DNA of 64,000 bases from an uncultured Mucispirillum sp. (GTDB lineage: Bacteria > Chrysiogenota > Deferribacteres > Deferribacterales > Mucispirillaceae), in the NCBI GenBank assembly GCA_944324465.1, contig CALUWI010000007.1, forward strand, positions 1 through 64,000, read 5' to 3'. The position numbers and the translations under genes were made by a program. Positions within the stretch are counted from its first letter, which is position 1. Each line of letters opens with the position of its first letter. Positions 27,001 to 36,333 of this stretch are shown in pieces. The notes beneath the pieces were generated by a model. That model was not told the origin of the DNA, searched no databases, and was given only the letters and a program-made list of their open reading frames with translations.

Positions 27001-27825
27001 ATGCAGTTTAAAAATATAGGAATTGCAGGCTTAGGCTTAATAGGCGGTTCTTTCGCTAAAGCCTTTGCCTGCAAGGGTATAAAAATTTACGGTTTTGATT
27101 TAAATAAGTCAGTGCTTTTACAGGCAGTGGAAAGCCGTATATTTGAAGGGGTAACTGATGAGTTTGAAAAATTTATTAATTTCCCCCTTGATTTAATATA
27201 TATATGTGTGCCTGTACAGTCGGCAGTTAAGTTTATTAATATGCTTGGTCAGGCTTCCTATAAAAAAGCAGTAACAGACGGCTGCAGTACAAAAACAACT
27301 ATTTTAGAAGCTGCAGGAAATAATAATCTGTATTTCTGCGGCGGTCATCCTATCAGAGGAAAAGAAACAAGCGGATTTGTTAATTCAGAAGCAGACTTAT
27401 ATAATGGAGCAAAACATATTTTAACTTCTATGGGACATACTGAACTTGATAATGCACTTGCCCAGCTGCATAAGTCCATAAATATGCAGGTATGTTATAT
27501 GACAAGTTATGAGCATGATACAATCTTTGCCAATGTAAGTCATCTGCCACACTTAATATCTTTTTGCTTAATGGATACAGTCCTGAATAAAAATAAAGAA
27601 GCTCTTTCGTATGCAGGGGGCGGCTTTAGAGATTTTACCCGTATTGCTGCAAGTGATGCTGCAATGTGGAGCGATATTTTTATAGACAATAAAAAAGCAT
27701 TGCTTGAATGTGTAGAAAATTTAGAAAAAGATATTATTATATGGAAAAATATGATAAAAGACGATAATAAAAAAATGCTGCACGCTAAAATAGAAGAAGT
27801 AAGCGGAGAACGCAGAAAACTTTAA
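27001..27825 (+). CDS. tyrA: Prephenate dehydrogenase
   Basis: 274 residues from the ATG at 27001, one base after the aroF stop; the TTG at 26989 is too close to the AAGGA site. Rossmann motif GIAGLGLIGGSFAKAF, then CVPVQSAV, HPIRGKETSG and the helical dimerisation half with SHLPHLISFCL. Oxidatively decarboxylates prephenate to 4-hydroxyphenylpyruvate for tyrosine. A late GGGFRDFTRIAASD motif is typical. No ACT domain follows. Confidence 0.94.
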   Translation: MQFKNIGIAGLGLIGGSFAKAFACKGIKIYGFDLNKSVLLQAVESRIFEGVTDEFEKFINFPLDLIYICVPVQSAVKFINMLGQASYKKAVTDGCSTKTTILEAAGNNNLYFCGGHPIRGKETSGFVNSEADLYNGAKHILTSMGHTELDNALAQLHKSINMQVCYMTSYEHDTIFANVSHLPHLISFCLMDTVLNKNKEALSYAGGGFRDFTRIAASDAAMWSDIFIDNKKALLECVENLEKDIIIWKNMIKDDNKKMLHAKIEEVSGERRKL

Positions 27826-27925
27826 TAAAATATAAATAAGAAAATTACAGGTTTTTTAGCTGTATATATTAAGTATATGCAGTTTATTAAAAAACCATTT
27901 AATATAGATATAAAGGAGTACATAT

Positions 27926-29206
27926 ATGATTACATTCGATAAATGCAAATGTTTTAAAGGAAATATAAAAGTTCCAGCAGATAAATCTATTACACACAGG
28001 GCAGTAATAATGGGCAGTATGGCAGACGGCGTTACTGTTGTAAGAAATCCGCTTATTTCAAGAGATACACTTGCTACTATGAATATTATGCAGCAGTTAG
28101 GTGTAAATATTGTAAATGAGCGTTCAAGACTGCTTATACATTCTGAAGGTGTTAAAAATTTTAAAGAACCTTATGATGTATTAAACTGTGATAATTCAGG
28201 TACAACAGCTCGTCTTGTAATGGGTATGCTTGCACCAAATAATTTTTATTCAGTATTAACAGGTGATGCATCTCTTTTACGCAGACCAATGGCAAGAGTA
28301 ATAGAACCCCTTTCAAAACTTGGTGCAGTAATAAAAGCAAAAAATAACAACAATTTACTTCCTGCAACTATTATTCCGGGCAATATGAAGGCTGGTGAAA
28401 TTACTGCAGAAACAAAATCTGCTCAGGTAAAAAGTGCTGTGTTATTAGCTGGTGTACAGTTAGAGGGCACAGTTACATATACTGAAAAAACACCAACAAG
28501 AGACCATACAGAAAGGATGCTGCAGGCTTTTGGCATAAAATGTGAAAGCAGTAATGGAAAAATAACAGTTCATGGTGGAGCACTTCACCAGACTCAGCTT
28601 GATGTTCCTGCTGATTTTTCTTCTGCTGCATTTTTTATAGGTGCAGGTATTATTTTTGAAGGCTCTGAAATAGTTATAGAAAACTGCGGCTTAAATCCAA
28701 GCAGAATAGGCTTATTAAATGTATTAAAAGATTTAGGTGTTGATGTAAAGTATGAAATAACAAGTAATGAATATGAGCCAATAGGCAGTATTTATGTAAA
28801 AAGCGGTAAAATAAAAGGCGGTAAAGTAAGCGGTGATATTATCGCAAATATGATAGATGAAATACCAGTTTTAGCTATGACTGCCCTTTTTGGTGAAGCT
28901 CCACTTGAAATAAGGGATGCTAAAGAACTTCGTGTTAAAGAATCAGACAGGATTGCTGCTCTTATAAATAACTTTAGAGCATTAGGTGCTGAAATAGAAG
29001 AATATGAGGATGGATTAAAAATCTATCCACTTGAAAAAGAACCTGAAAAAGCAAAACTTTTAGCTTATGATGACCACAGAATATCTATGGTAAATATTAT
29101 TCTTGCTAAAAAATTTGGTGTAAAAGTATTAATGGATAATATAGCATCACTTGATGTATCATATCCGCATTTTATTGGTGATTTATTATCACTGGAAGAA
29201 AAATAA
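27926..29206 (+). CDS. aroA: 5-enolpyruvylshikimate-3-phosphate synthase
   Basis: 426 residues. PADKSITHRAVIMGSMADG at the N terminus, NSGTTARLVMGML, RRPMARV, then DHRISM late. It resembles class II-type EPSP synthases in lacking the LFLGNAGTA form of the class I motif. Joins shikimate 3-phosphate and phosphoenolpyruvate. AAAGGAG precedes the ATG. A 100-nt gap after tyrA could hold its own promoter, though I cannot place one firmly. Confidence 0.95.
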   Translation: MITFDKCKCFKGNIKVPADKSITHRAVIMGSMADGVTVVRNPLISRDTLATMNIMQQLGVNIVNERSRLLIHSEGVKNFKEPYDVLNCDNSGTTARLVMGMLAPNNFYSVLTGDASLLRRPMARVIEPLSKLGAVIKAKNNNNLLPATIIPGNMKAGEITAETKSAQVKSAVLLAGVQLEGTVTYTEKTPTRDHTERMLQAFGIKCESSNGKITVHGGALHQTQLDVPADFSSAAFFIGAGIIFEGSEIVIENCGLNPSRIGLLNVLKDLGVDVKYEITSNEYEPIGSIYVKSGKIKGGKVSGDIIANMIDEIPVLAMTALFGEAPLEIRDAKELRVKESDRIAALINNFRALGAEIEEYEDGLKIYPLEKEPEKAKLLAYDDHRISMVNIILAKKFGVKVLMDNIASLDVSYPHFIGDLLSLEEK

Positions 29207-29218
29207 TAAGGTGAAATT

Positions 29219-29878
29219 ATGCAGGTAGCAATAGATGGGCCAGCAGGAAGCGGTAAAAGCTCAGTATGTAAAATAATTGCAGAAAAATATTCTCTTACAT
29301 ATATTGATACAGGAGCAATGTATAGAAGTATAGCATGGCTCAGTGTTCATTTTGGTGAAGAAAATCTTGCTGCAAAGGCAGAAAATACAGAGTTTATTTT
29401 AGAAGATAATGGCAGAAAAATATCTATAAAATATAATGATAAAATATATGATTTAACAAAAGAAATCCGCACACCTGAAATTTCTTCCAAGGTTGCTTTT
29501 GTCGCCTCAAACAGCGATATACGAAAAATTTTAGTGGAAAAACAGCAGTCTTATGCAGAAGGAAGCGATGTAATTATGGAAGGCAGAGATATTACCACTG
29601 TGGTACTTCCTGATGCTGATATTAAAATATTCTTAACTGCAAGTCCGGAAGAAAGAGCAAAAAGACGATTTAAAGAATGGGAAGGTATGGAGCAGAGTGC
29701 AGAATATGCAAAAGTACTAGAAGAAATCAAAAAACGGGACGAAATGGATATGACAAGAAAAGAAAGCCCGCTTTTACAGTCAGAAGATGCAGTTTTGCTT
29801 GATACAACAGGGCTTTCATTAGAGCAGGTGGCAGATAAAATTGGTGAAATGATAATATCTTATAAAAACAATAACTAA
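29219..29878 (+). CDS. cmk: Cytidylate kinase
   Basis: 219 residues. P-loop AIDGPAGSGKSS at the N terminus, YIDTGAMYRSIAW, the CMP-binding EGRDITTVVLPDADIKIFLTAS, and the lid R..R...W. Phosphorylates CMP/dCMP with ATP. The aroA-cmk-ispH-rpsA order is a widely conserved arrangement. Twelve nt after aroA, with an AAGGTG site. Confidence 0.95.
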   Translation: MQVAIDGPAGSGKSSVCKIIAEKYSLTYIDTGAMYRSIAWLSVHFGEENLAAKAENTEFILEDNGRKISIKYNDKIYDLTKEIRTPEISSKVAFVASNSDIRKILVEKQQSYAEGSDVIMEGRDITTVVLPDADIKIFLTASPEERAKRRFKEWEGMEQSAEYAKVLEEIKKRDEMDMTRKESPLLQSEDAVLLDTTGLSLEQVADKIGEMIISYKNNN

Positions 29879-29962
29879 AAAAGTAAGATAAAATATTCTA
29901 TTTTATTTGCCAAATTAAAAAAATTAGTATAAAATAATCATCTGAGCTTGAAAGGAGCATTA

Positions 29963-30802
29963 ATGGAAATAATGGTTGCACGACACGCAGGTTTCTGTTT
30001 TGGTGTTGAGCGTGCTATTGATATAGTAAAAGATGCTGCAAAAGAATACTCATCAGTAGTAACTTTTGGTCCTATTATACATAATCCTCAGGTAGTAAGT
30101 GAGCTGAAGGAAGCAGGGGTTACAACTATTAAATCCCTTGATGAAGTATCAAAAGATATGTCTGTGGTTATAAGAAGCCACGGTATAGAAAGAAAGGAAG
30201 CTGAATATCTGGCAGAAAATGCAGGAAATGTTGTAGATGCTGCCTGTCCTTTTGTTAAAAAAGCACAAATTGCAGCAGCCAGATTATCTAAAAGCTGCGA
30301 TTATATAGTTATTCTTGGGGAGTCTGACCATCCAGAAGTAAAAGGCATTGTCAGTTATATAGATATTCCCTATAAAGTTATAGAAAGTGCAGAAGAAGCC
30401 AGCGCACTTGATTATGTGGAAAAATATGGGTTTTTAGCCCAGACAACACAAAGTATAGGCATATTTGAAAGTGCTGTAGAAAAACTGAAGCAGAAATGCA
30501 ACGAGCTTGCAATAGCAAGAACAATATGCTCAGCTACTGAAAAACGGCAGGAGGCTGCTATTGAGGTAGCATCAAAAGTGGAAGTAATGATAGTAGTTGG
30601 CGGTAAAAACAGTGCTAACACTACAAGGCTCTACCACCTGTGTAAAGAGATTTGTCCACATACTTATCACATAGAAACAGTTTCAGAATTACAGGTAGAT
30701 ATGTTTCAAGGTATAAGTAAAGTAGGACTGACAGCAGGGGCAAGCACCCCTACATATCTGCTTGAAAAGGTGCGTGAATACATTTTAGAGGTCGCAAGAT
30801 GA
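29963..30802 (+). CDS. ispH: 4-hydroxy-3-methylbut-2-enyl diphosphate reductase
   Basis: 279 residues from the ATG at 29963, which has AAGGAG eight nt upstream. Last step of the MEP isoprenoid pathway, yielding IPP and DMAPP with a [4Fe-4S] cluster. Cluster cysteines lie in HAGFCFGV (about 12), DAACPFVKKAQ and TICSATEKRQEA. The stop overlaps the rpsA start by 4 nt, so the two are translationally coupled, a common cmk/ispH-rpsA arrangement. Confidence 0.95.
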   Translation: MEIMVARHAGFCFGVERAIDIVKDAAKEYSSVVTFGPIIHNPQVVSELKEAGVTTIKSLDEVSKDMSVVIRSHGIERKEAEYLAENAGNVVDAACPFVKKAQIAAARLSKSCDYIVILGESDHPEVKGIVSYIDIPYKVIESAEEASALDYVEKYGFLAQTTQSIGIFESAVEKLKQKCNELAIARTICSATEKRQEAAIEVASKVEVMIVVGGKNSANTTRLYHLCKEICPHTYHIETVSELQVDMFQGISKVGLTAGASTPTYLLEKVREYILEVAR

Positions 30803-32472
30803 GTAATGAAAACAGACAAAACGAAGAACGCATGGAAGATTTTGAGTCATTTTTTGAAGAGTCTCTCCAGCAATATCACACAGGTGCAGAAGTAAAAGGC
30901 ACTATTGTAGAAATCAAAGGAGATACTGCTCTTATTAACTTTGGCTATAAAACAGAAGGTGTAGCTAATGTTTCAGAATTAGAAGGAGCGAAAGTTGGCG
31001 ATGAAGTAGAACTCAGTATCGTTAAAATGAATAATGACGGCGTTTTTCTTTCTAAAAAAGCAATCAACGCTAGAGGCGACTGGAGTGCTGTTAAAGAAAA
31101 AGAAAACAGTGGAGAACCTGTTGAAGTTAAAATCACAGAATATGTAAACACTGAAAAAGTAAAAGGATACCGTGGTAAAGTTGGAGAAATAGAAGCATTT
31201 ATTCCAGAAACACATATTGATGTCCACTTAAAAGATATAGACCCTGCAAAATTTGTTCATAAAACAGTTCTTGCAAAAATATTAAAAGCAAATGGCGGTA
31301 AAAAACAGTCAGTTTTAGTTTCTCCACGCCAGTATTTAGCTGATGAAGCAAAAAAATTAAAAAGTGAATTTTTTGAAAAATACAATGTAGGCGATAAAAT
31401 AAAAGGTGCTGTTAAAACATTAAAAGATTACGGTGCATTTATCAGCCTTGGCGGTATAGACGGCTTTCTGCATAAAAATGAAATGAGCTGGGGCAGAGTG
31501 AAAAACCCTGCAAAATTCTTAGCTGAAAATGATGTTGTAGAAGTTGTAATATTAGAAATCGATAAAGCTGCTAACAAAGTTGCTGTTGGTATGAAACAGC
31601 TGCAAAAAGACCCATGGGATGATGCTGCAAAAAATTACCCAGAAGGCTCTACTGTTAAAGGTACAGTTGTTGCAAGAAAAAGAGCTGGTTATGTTGTAGA
31701 AATTGCTCCAGGTATTGACGGCTTTGTTCCAAACGAAGAAATCGGCTGGCTTAAAAATACTAAATCTACTTTAAATATAAAAGATATAGTTGAAGGCAGA
31801 GTAACAGGCTATGATAACGAGCGTAAAAGAGTTATTATGAGTGTTAAAGATTTAATAGACAACCCATGGAAAACATTAAAAGAAGAAAATCCAGAAGGCT
31901 CTATTGTAAAAGGCACTATTAAAAACATAACTGACTTTGGCTTATTTGTAGACTTTGGCAGCTTCTTAGACGGCTTAGTTCGTAAAGGTGATATTTCCTG
32001 GAGAGAAGAACCAGTAGATTTAAATGAACTTTATAAAGTAGGCGATACTATTGAAGCTAAAATCTTACACATTGATGAAGATAAAGAGCGTATCAGCTTA
32101 GGTATTAAACAGTTAGAAGCAAATCCATGGAAAGAAGTAACAAAACTTCTGCCACAGGGTAAAGTTGTTGATGTAAAAATCACAGCAGTAAATAAACAGG
32201 GCTTAGAAGTTGAGCTTCCACTTGAAATGAAAGGTGTAATTGCTGCAGCAGATTTAGACCCTGCAAAAGCATCAGTTGACCAGTACAATGTAGGGGATAC
32301 AGTTACTGCAACAGTAATCAAAGCAGATAATAAAGAGAAACAGGTTATTCTTTCTATTAAAAAATATCTGCAGGATTCTGAACGCAGAGAAACAAAAGAA
32401 TATATGAAAAAAATGGAAACAAGCATCGATGCAGGCTTTGGCAACATTTTCATGGATAAATTTGATAAATAA
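30799..32472 (+). CDS. rpsA: Ribosomal protein S1
   Basis: 557 residues with six S1/OB-fold repeats, starting near residues 31, 110, 195, 280, 367 and 452. Repeats 3-6 carry the typical GAFISLGGIDGFLH / GLFVDFGSFLDGLV pattern. Binds mRNA on the 30S subunit and helps translate messages with weak leaders. It is relevant that several genes in this window lack ribosome binding sites, although leaderless messages generally need S1 less. Confidence 0.97.
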   Translation: MSNENRQNEERMEDFESFFEESLQQYHTGAEVKGTIVEIKGDTALINFGYKTEGVANVSELEGAKVGDEVELSIVKMNNDGVFLSKKAINARGDWSAVKEKENSGEPVEVKITEYVNTEKVKGYRGKVGEIEAFIPETHIDVHLKDIDPAKFVHKTVLAKILKANGGKKQSVLVSPRQYLADEAKKLKSEFFEKYNVGDKIKGAVKTLKDYGAFISLGGIDGFLHKNEMSWGRVKNPAKFLAENDVVEVVILEIDKAANKVAVGMKQLQKDPWDDAAKNYPEGSTVKGTVVARKRAGYVVEIAPGIDGFVPNEEIGWLKNTKSTLNIKDIVEGRVTGYDNERKRVIMSVKDLIDNPWKTLKEENPEGSIVKGTIKNITDFGLFVDFGSFLDGLVRKGDISWREEPVDLNELYKVGDTIEAKILHIDEDKERISLGIKQLEANPWKEVTKLLPQGKVVDVKITAVNKQGLEVELPLEMKGVIAAADLDPAKASVDQYNVGDTVTATVIKADNKEKQVILSIKKYLQDSERRETKEYMKKMETSIDAGFGNIFMDKFDK

Positions 32473-32498
32473 GTAAAAAACTTATAAATTATCATAAA

Positions 32499-32522
32499 AG
32501 GGCTTAAAGAAATTTAAGCCCT
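32499..32522 (+). terminator. rpsA terminator
   Basis: Stem AGGGCTTAAA/TTTAAGCCCT, then AAAATTTTCT. It is 27 nt after the rpsA stop. Confidence 0.8.
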
Positions 32523-32618
32523 AAAATTTTCTAAAAAATACATTTTTTCGACAATCTGAAATGTATTATTAAATAATATATTTATAGATTACTTTCCATT
32601 TACAGCAGATTACTACAA

Positions 32619-32767
32619 GTTATTTTATTATCTTTGCGACTTAATTTCTTATGAAATGTTTTTTTGGAATGATTTGCCAGCTGATTGTTTGAGCGAAGCG
32701 AGTAGCAGTGGCAGTGGAGAAAAAACATTGAATGTTTAAGAAATTGGAGCATAAGTAATAAAATAAC
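32619..32767 (+). repeat. 149-nt inverted-repeat element, copy 1
   Basis: Perfect 12-nt ends GTTATTTTATTA and TAATAAAATAAC close a long imperfect stem (TTAATTTCTTA with TAAGAAATT, then ATGTTTTTTT with AAAAAACAT). An inner stem TGCCA/TGGCA (32675-32679 with 32709-32713) has the loop TTTGAGCGAAGCGAGT. A copy of identical length lies at 46419-46567 and a third, on the minus strand, runs off the window end. The conserved flank GCGGC...ATAGT continues to about 32805. The remainder of the 32523-32977 gap shows no gene. Confidence 0.85.
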
Positions 32768-32977
32768 AAAAAATTAGTTTATGAGTTTTGCGGCGGAAAA
32801 ATAGTGTTAGATTATTGGATAAAAAATTTAATAACACTAGAACTAATCAGTAGAAATTAAAATTTTCAGTACAATCTTATTAAATAAACTTAAAATTTTG
32901 TAGTTTATATATTTCCCTATTGCTTTTTTCAAAATATCTTGCAATATTATATAAAATTTTAAAGACAAGGGTAAAAT

Positions 32978-34309
32978 ATGAATATATTAATAGCGATAAT
33001 AGTTTTAGGAGTGCTTGTATTTGTTCACGAGTTAGGTCATTTTCTTGTAGCAAAATGGGCTGGTGTATATGTAGAGAAATTTTCAATAGGCTTTGGACCT
33101 GTTCTTTTAAGAAAAAAGTATGGTGAAACAGAGTATGTTCTTTCTGCTCTGCCCCTTGGCGGTTATGTAAAAATGTATGGTGAGCAGAATGAGGATGAGC
33201 CAGGGCAGGAAACTTATGACCCTGCAAAAGAGGGCCGTTCTTTTAAAGATAAATCAGGCTGGCATAAAGCAGCAATCATTTTTGCAGGTCCGCTTTTTAA
33301 TGTAATATTTGCAATACTTATTTTCTGGGGCTTATATATGACAGGTATCCCGTCATATTCTGCCATAGTTGGAAAAGTAGAACAGGGCTCTATTGCAGAA
33401 TCTGCAGGACTTAAAGCTGGAGATAAAATAGTATCAGTTAATAATGAAAAAATACGCTCATGGAATGAGTTTGCAGCAATTATTGCTGATAAGCCAAATG
33501 AAAAAGTAACAATCACATTATCTGATAACAGGCAGATAAATTTAACAGTAGGCGAAAAAGAAGCAGCAGATATTTTTGGAGATAAAGAGAAAATCGGTTC
33601 AATTGGAGCAGGTCTGCAGATAGATGCTGTTATTGGAGAAGTAGTGCCTAATATGGCAGCAGCAGAAGCAGGTCTTTTAAAAGGTGATAAAATTTTATCT
33701 ATTAATGGTGAAAAAGTTTTATCATGGAATGATTCTGCAGATTTAATAAGAAGCAAACCAGGGCAGGAATTAACTGTAATTGTTGAAAGACAGGGGAAAG
33801 AGCTGCCATTTAAATTAACACCTAAGCCAACAGAGCAGGGCAGCGGCGAAAATAAAAAAACAGTAGGATTAATAGGTATTGCTCCAATTGATGGAGATAT
33901 AACTGTTCGTTACGGTCCAGTAGATGCGATGATTATGGGTTTAGAAAAATCTTATGAGCTTACAAAAGTTATATATCTTGGATTTGCAAAACTTATTCAA
34001 AGAGAGATACCTGCAGATTCTTTAGGCGGTCCTATATTAATAGTAGAAACAGCGGCACAGTCTGCAGAATCAGGCTTTGCAGCACTTTTAATATTTATGG
34101 CAGCAATCAGTATAAACTTAGCTGTGTTTAATCTTCTTCCTATTCCTGTATTAGACGGCGGTCAGCTTGCAATCATTGGTGCAGAAGGAATAATGGGAAG
34201 ACCACTTGGAGAAAAAGCATTAGGTGCTTTTCAAATGTTTGGGTTGCTTGTAATAATATCTTTAATGGTATTTGCTTTTTATAACGATATAATGCGTTTA
34301 ATTAAATAA
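32978..34309 (+). CDS. rseP: Site-2 protease RseP
   Basis: 443 residues, intramembrane zinc protease. FVHELGHFLVAKWAG (HExxH at residues 16-20) in the first membrane helix, two central PDZ domains (about 125-205 and 215-300), and NLLPIPVLDGGQ supplying the aspartate ligand near the C terminus. Cleaves membrane anti-sigma factors after a first cut, and signal-peptide remnants. AAGGG precedes the ATG. Stands alone here; the more usual dxr/cdsA neighbours are absent. Confidence 0.95.
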   Translation: MNILIAIIVLGVLVFVHELGHFLVAKWAGVYVEKFSIGFGPVLLRKKYGETEYVLSALPLGGYVKMYGEQNEDEPGQETYDPAKEGRSFKDKSGWHKAAIIFAGPLFNVIFAILIFWGLYMTGIPSYSAIVGKVEQGSIAESAGLKAGDKIVSVNNEKIRSWNEFAAIIADKPNEKVTITLSDNRQINLTVGEKEAADIFGDKEKIGSIGAGLQIDAVIGEVVPNMAAAEAGLLKGDKILSINGEKVLSWNDSADLIRSKPGQELTVIVERQGKELPFKLTPKPTEQGSGENKKTVGLIGIAPIDGDITVRYGPVDAMIMGLEKSYELTKVIYLGFAKLIQREIPADSLGGPILIVETAAQSAESGFAALLIFMAAISINLAVFNLLPIPVLDGGQLAIIGAEGIMGRPLGEKALGAFQMFGLLVIISLMVFAFYNDIMRLIK

Positions 34310-34312
34310 AAA

Positions 34313-34334
34313 CTGCCCCGTTTTTTTGGGGCAG
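34313..34334. terminator. Terminator between rseP and TetR gene
   Basis: Stem CTGCCCC/GGGGCAG with a T-rich loop. On the minus strand it is followed by a T tract, so it clearly ends the TetR transcript, and it probably also ends rseP. Confidence 0.75.
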
Positions 34335-34362
34335 AAAACAAACTTAACTGATTTGAATATAC

Positions 34363-34947
34363 TTATTTTTCTTTCAATGATGGGAACTGTTTTGCATAAG
34401 ACATAATCTCAGTAAAATATTCCCCGGATAAGATTTTGATAACAAACATAGTAACATCTTCAATAGATATTCTGTCTGCATCAGCATGCCACTGTTTAAA
34501 AGCCATAGTTAAACCGCCGGCAATAAATGAGTTTGCAACACTGTCGCCAACTGAAATTGAGCCCTGCTCATAAAGAATGGTTTTATCAAGATGCTCTTTT
34601 AATATATCAGCTAAGATACCACCTAAAACTTCGCTGGAATATAATTGAGCAAGTTTTTCATCTTCTGTAATACCCAGTAAGAAAAATAGAATTAAATCGT
34701 ATAATGAATTGACGCCATTAGTTTTTGCCTGCTGTCTCCATTGATTAAATGTTTCTGCCAGATAAAATCTAATAACATCTTCTTTAGTGCCAAAAAGAGA
34801 ATAAAATGTCTGGCGGGAGATACCTGCCTGAGCACATATTTCCTTTATGGAAACATCATAATAGGACCTTTCCAGCAGTATATCAAAAAAAGCTTCAGCT
34901 ATAACCTTTTGGGACTTGACTGCTGTTTTGTGTTTGCCTTTATACAT
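34363..34947 (-). CDS. TetR-family transcriptional regulator
   Basis: 194 residues from the ATG at 34947 (MYKGKHKTAV), which has AGGGGG upstream; the extension to 34977 is less likely. N-terminal helix-turn-helix: FFDILLERSYYDVSIKEICAQAGISRQTFYSLFGTKEDVI. The C-terminal ligand-binding half is not recognisable, of the TetR_C type with many helices. It is divergent from the class V aminotransferase gene (231 nt gap), which could be a target, but no palindrome was identified. Confidence 0.9.
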   Translation of the reverse strand: MYKGKHKTAVKSQKVIAEAFFDILLERSYYDVSIKEICAQAGISRQTFYSLFGTKEDVIRFYLAETFNQWRQQAKTNGVNSLYDLILFFLLGITEDEKLAQLYSSEVLGGILADILKEHLDKTILYEQGSISVGDSVANSFIAGGLTMAFKQWHADADRISIEDVTMFVIKILSGEYFTEIMSYAKQFPSLKEK

Positions 34948-35178
34948 ATATTCTAACCCCCTATATAAATAAAGCAACTAAGTGGTTATTGGATAAATAT
35001 TATAGAGTAAAAAAATAATTTTATCAATAGTAATGATATGGGATATTGATTTATATATCAAACATTAATGTAAAAATTGTATTAAAATCATAAAAAAGAA
35101 AATTTGTTATAGTAAAAAAAAATGATATAGTATATAATCAGCACTGATAAGAATATATAAATATACAAGAGGTATGAA

Positions 35179-36333
35179 ATGCTGAAAAAATATCTTATAA
35201 CTCCAGGACCTACAGCTGTTCCGGAACAAGTGCTTTTAGATATGGCACGCCCAATGATACATCACAGAACTCCAGAATTTGAAGAAATATTTAAAGAAGC
35301 AAGAAACGGTTTAAAAAAAGTTTTTAAAACTGAGCAGGAACCTTTAATTCTTGCAAGCAGCGGTACAGGTGCAATGGAGGCTGCTGTTGTTAATACTTTA
35401 AGTCAGGGAGATAAAGTATTAGTTATAAACGGCGGTAAATTTGGCGAACGCTGGATAAAAATATGCCAGTCTTATGGCATCAATGCAGAAAGCATTACTG
35501 TTGAGTGGGGCCGTTCTGTAAACCCTGCAGATGTAAAAGCATTCCTTGATAAAAACCCAGATACTAAAGCAGTATTTGTTCAGGGCAGTGAAACATCTAC
35601 AACAGTATATCACCCTATTAAAGAACTTGCTGCAGTTACAAAAAATATGCCTGAAACATTACTTGTAGTAGACGGCATTACAAGTGCAGGTGTTCACGAT
35701 ACTCGTTTTGATGAATGGGGTATAGATATTTTAATTACAGGAAGCCAGAAAGCATTTATGCTGCCTCCAGGTCTTGCTTTTATTACATTAAGCCAAAAAG
35801 CATGGAATATGGTGGAAAAATCTACACTTCCTAAATTCTATTTCAATTTAAAAACTGAGCTTAAAAACCAGTTAAAAAATACTACTGCATGGACTGCAGG
35901 TGTCAGCTTAATAGTTGGCTTAAAAACAGTAATATCTATGATGGAAAAAGAAGGCATAGATAATGTTTTTGCCCGCCATGCAATTAATGCAGAAGCAACA
36001 AGAGCAGCGGTTAAAGCATTAGGCTTAAAACTTTTAGCCCAAGATTATCCATCAAATGCTGCAACAGGCTGTTTTCTACCTGAAAATATAGACGGCAAAG
36101 CATTTGTTAAATACTTAAGAGATAAATGCGGTGTTTCTCTTGCAGGTGGTCAGGACCATTTAGCAGGCAAAATTCTCCGTATTTCTCACCTTGGCTACCA
36201 TGATGCATTTGATACAATTACTGCAATCAGTGCAATAGAAATGGGGCTTAAGAAATTTGGTGCAGATGTTGAACTTGGTAAAGGTGTGGCGGCTGCACAG
36301 GCTGTATTAATGGGAGAAATGCCATCAATATGA
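35179..36333 (+). CDS. Class V aminotransferase (alanine/serine-glyoxylate type)
   Basis: 384 residues, PLP enzyme of the AGXT/SGAT/phosphoserine-like aminotransferase clan. LITPGPTAVPEQVL at the start, SSGTGAMEAAV, and VVDGITSAGVHD are typical; the PLP lysine is in TGSQKAFMLPPGLAF. In several autotrophs and anaerobes a very similar protein works as a soluble hydrogenase small-subunit-annotated aminotransferase, so names vary. Substrates probably include alanine or serine with glyoxylate. GAGGT precedes the start. It overlaps hisZ by 4 nt. Confidence 0.88.
   Translation: MLKKYLITPGPTAVPEQVLLDMARPMIHHRTPEFEEIFKEARNGLKKVFKTEQEPLILASSGTGAMEAAVVNTLSQGDKVLVINGGKFGERWIKICQSYGINAESITVEWGRSVNPADVKAFLDKNPDTKAVFVQGSETSTTVYHPIKELAAVTKNMPETLLVVDGITSAGVHDTRFDEWGIDILITGSQKAFMLPPGLAFITLSQKAWNMVEKSTLPKFYFNLKTELKNQLKNTTAWTAGVSLIVGLKTVISMMEKEGIDNVFARHAINAEATRAAVKALGLKLLAQDYPSNAATGCFLPENIDGKAFVKYLRDKCGVSLAGGQDHLAGKILRISHLGYHDAFDTITAISAIEMGLKKFGADVELGKGVAAAQAVLMGEMPSI

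Noticed and set aside
32031-32495. Long antisense ORFs in rpsA, groEL and the transporter
   Set aside because: Long open antisense frames are expected opposite highly biased codons; none has a ribosome binding site or recognisable motif.
32619-32767. Insertion sequence or transposase remnant
   Set aside because: No transposase coding sequence lies in or near any copy and no convincing target-site duplication flanks them. A non-autonomous mobile element remains possible.
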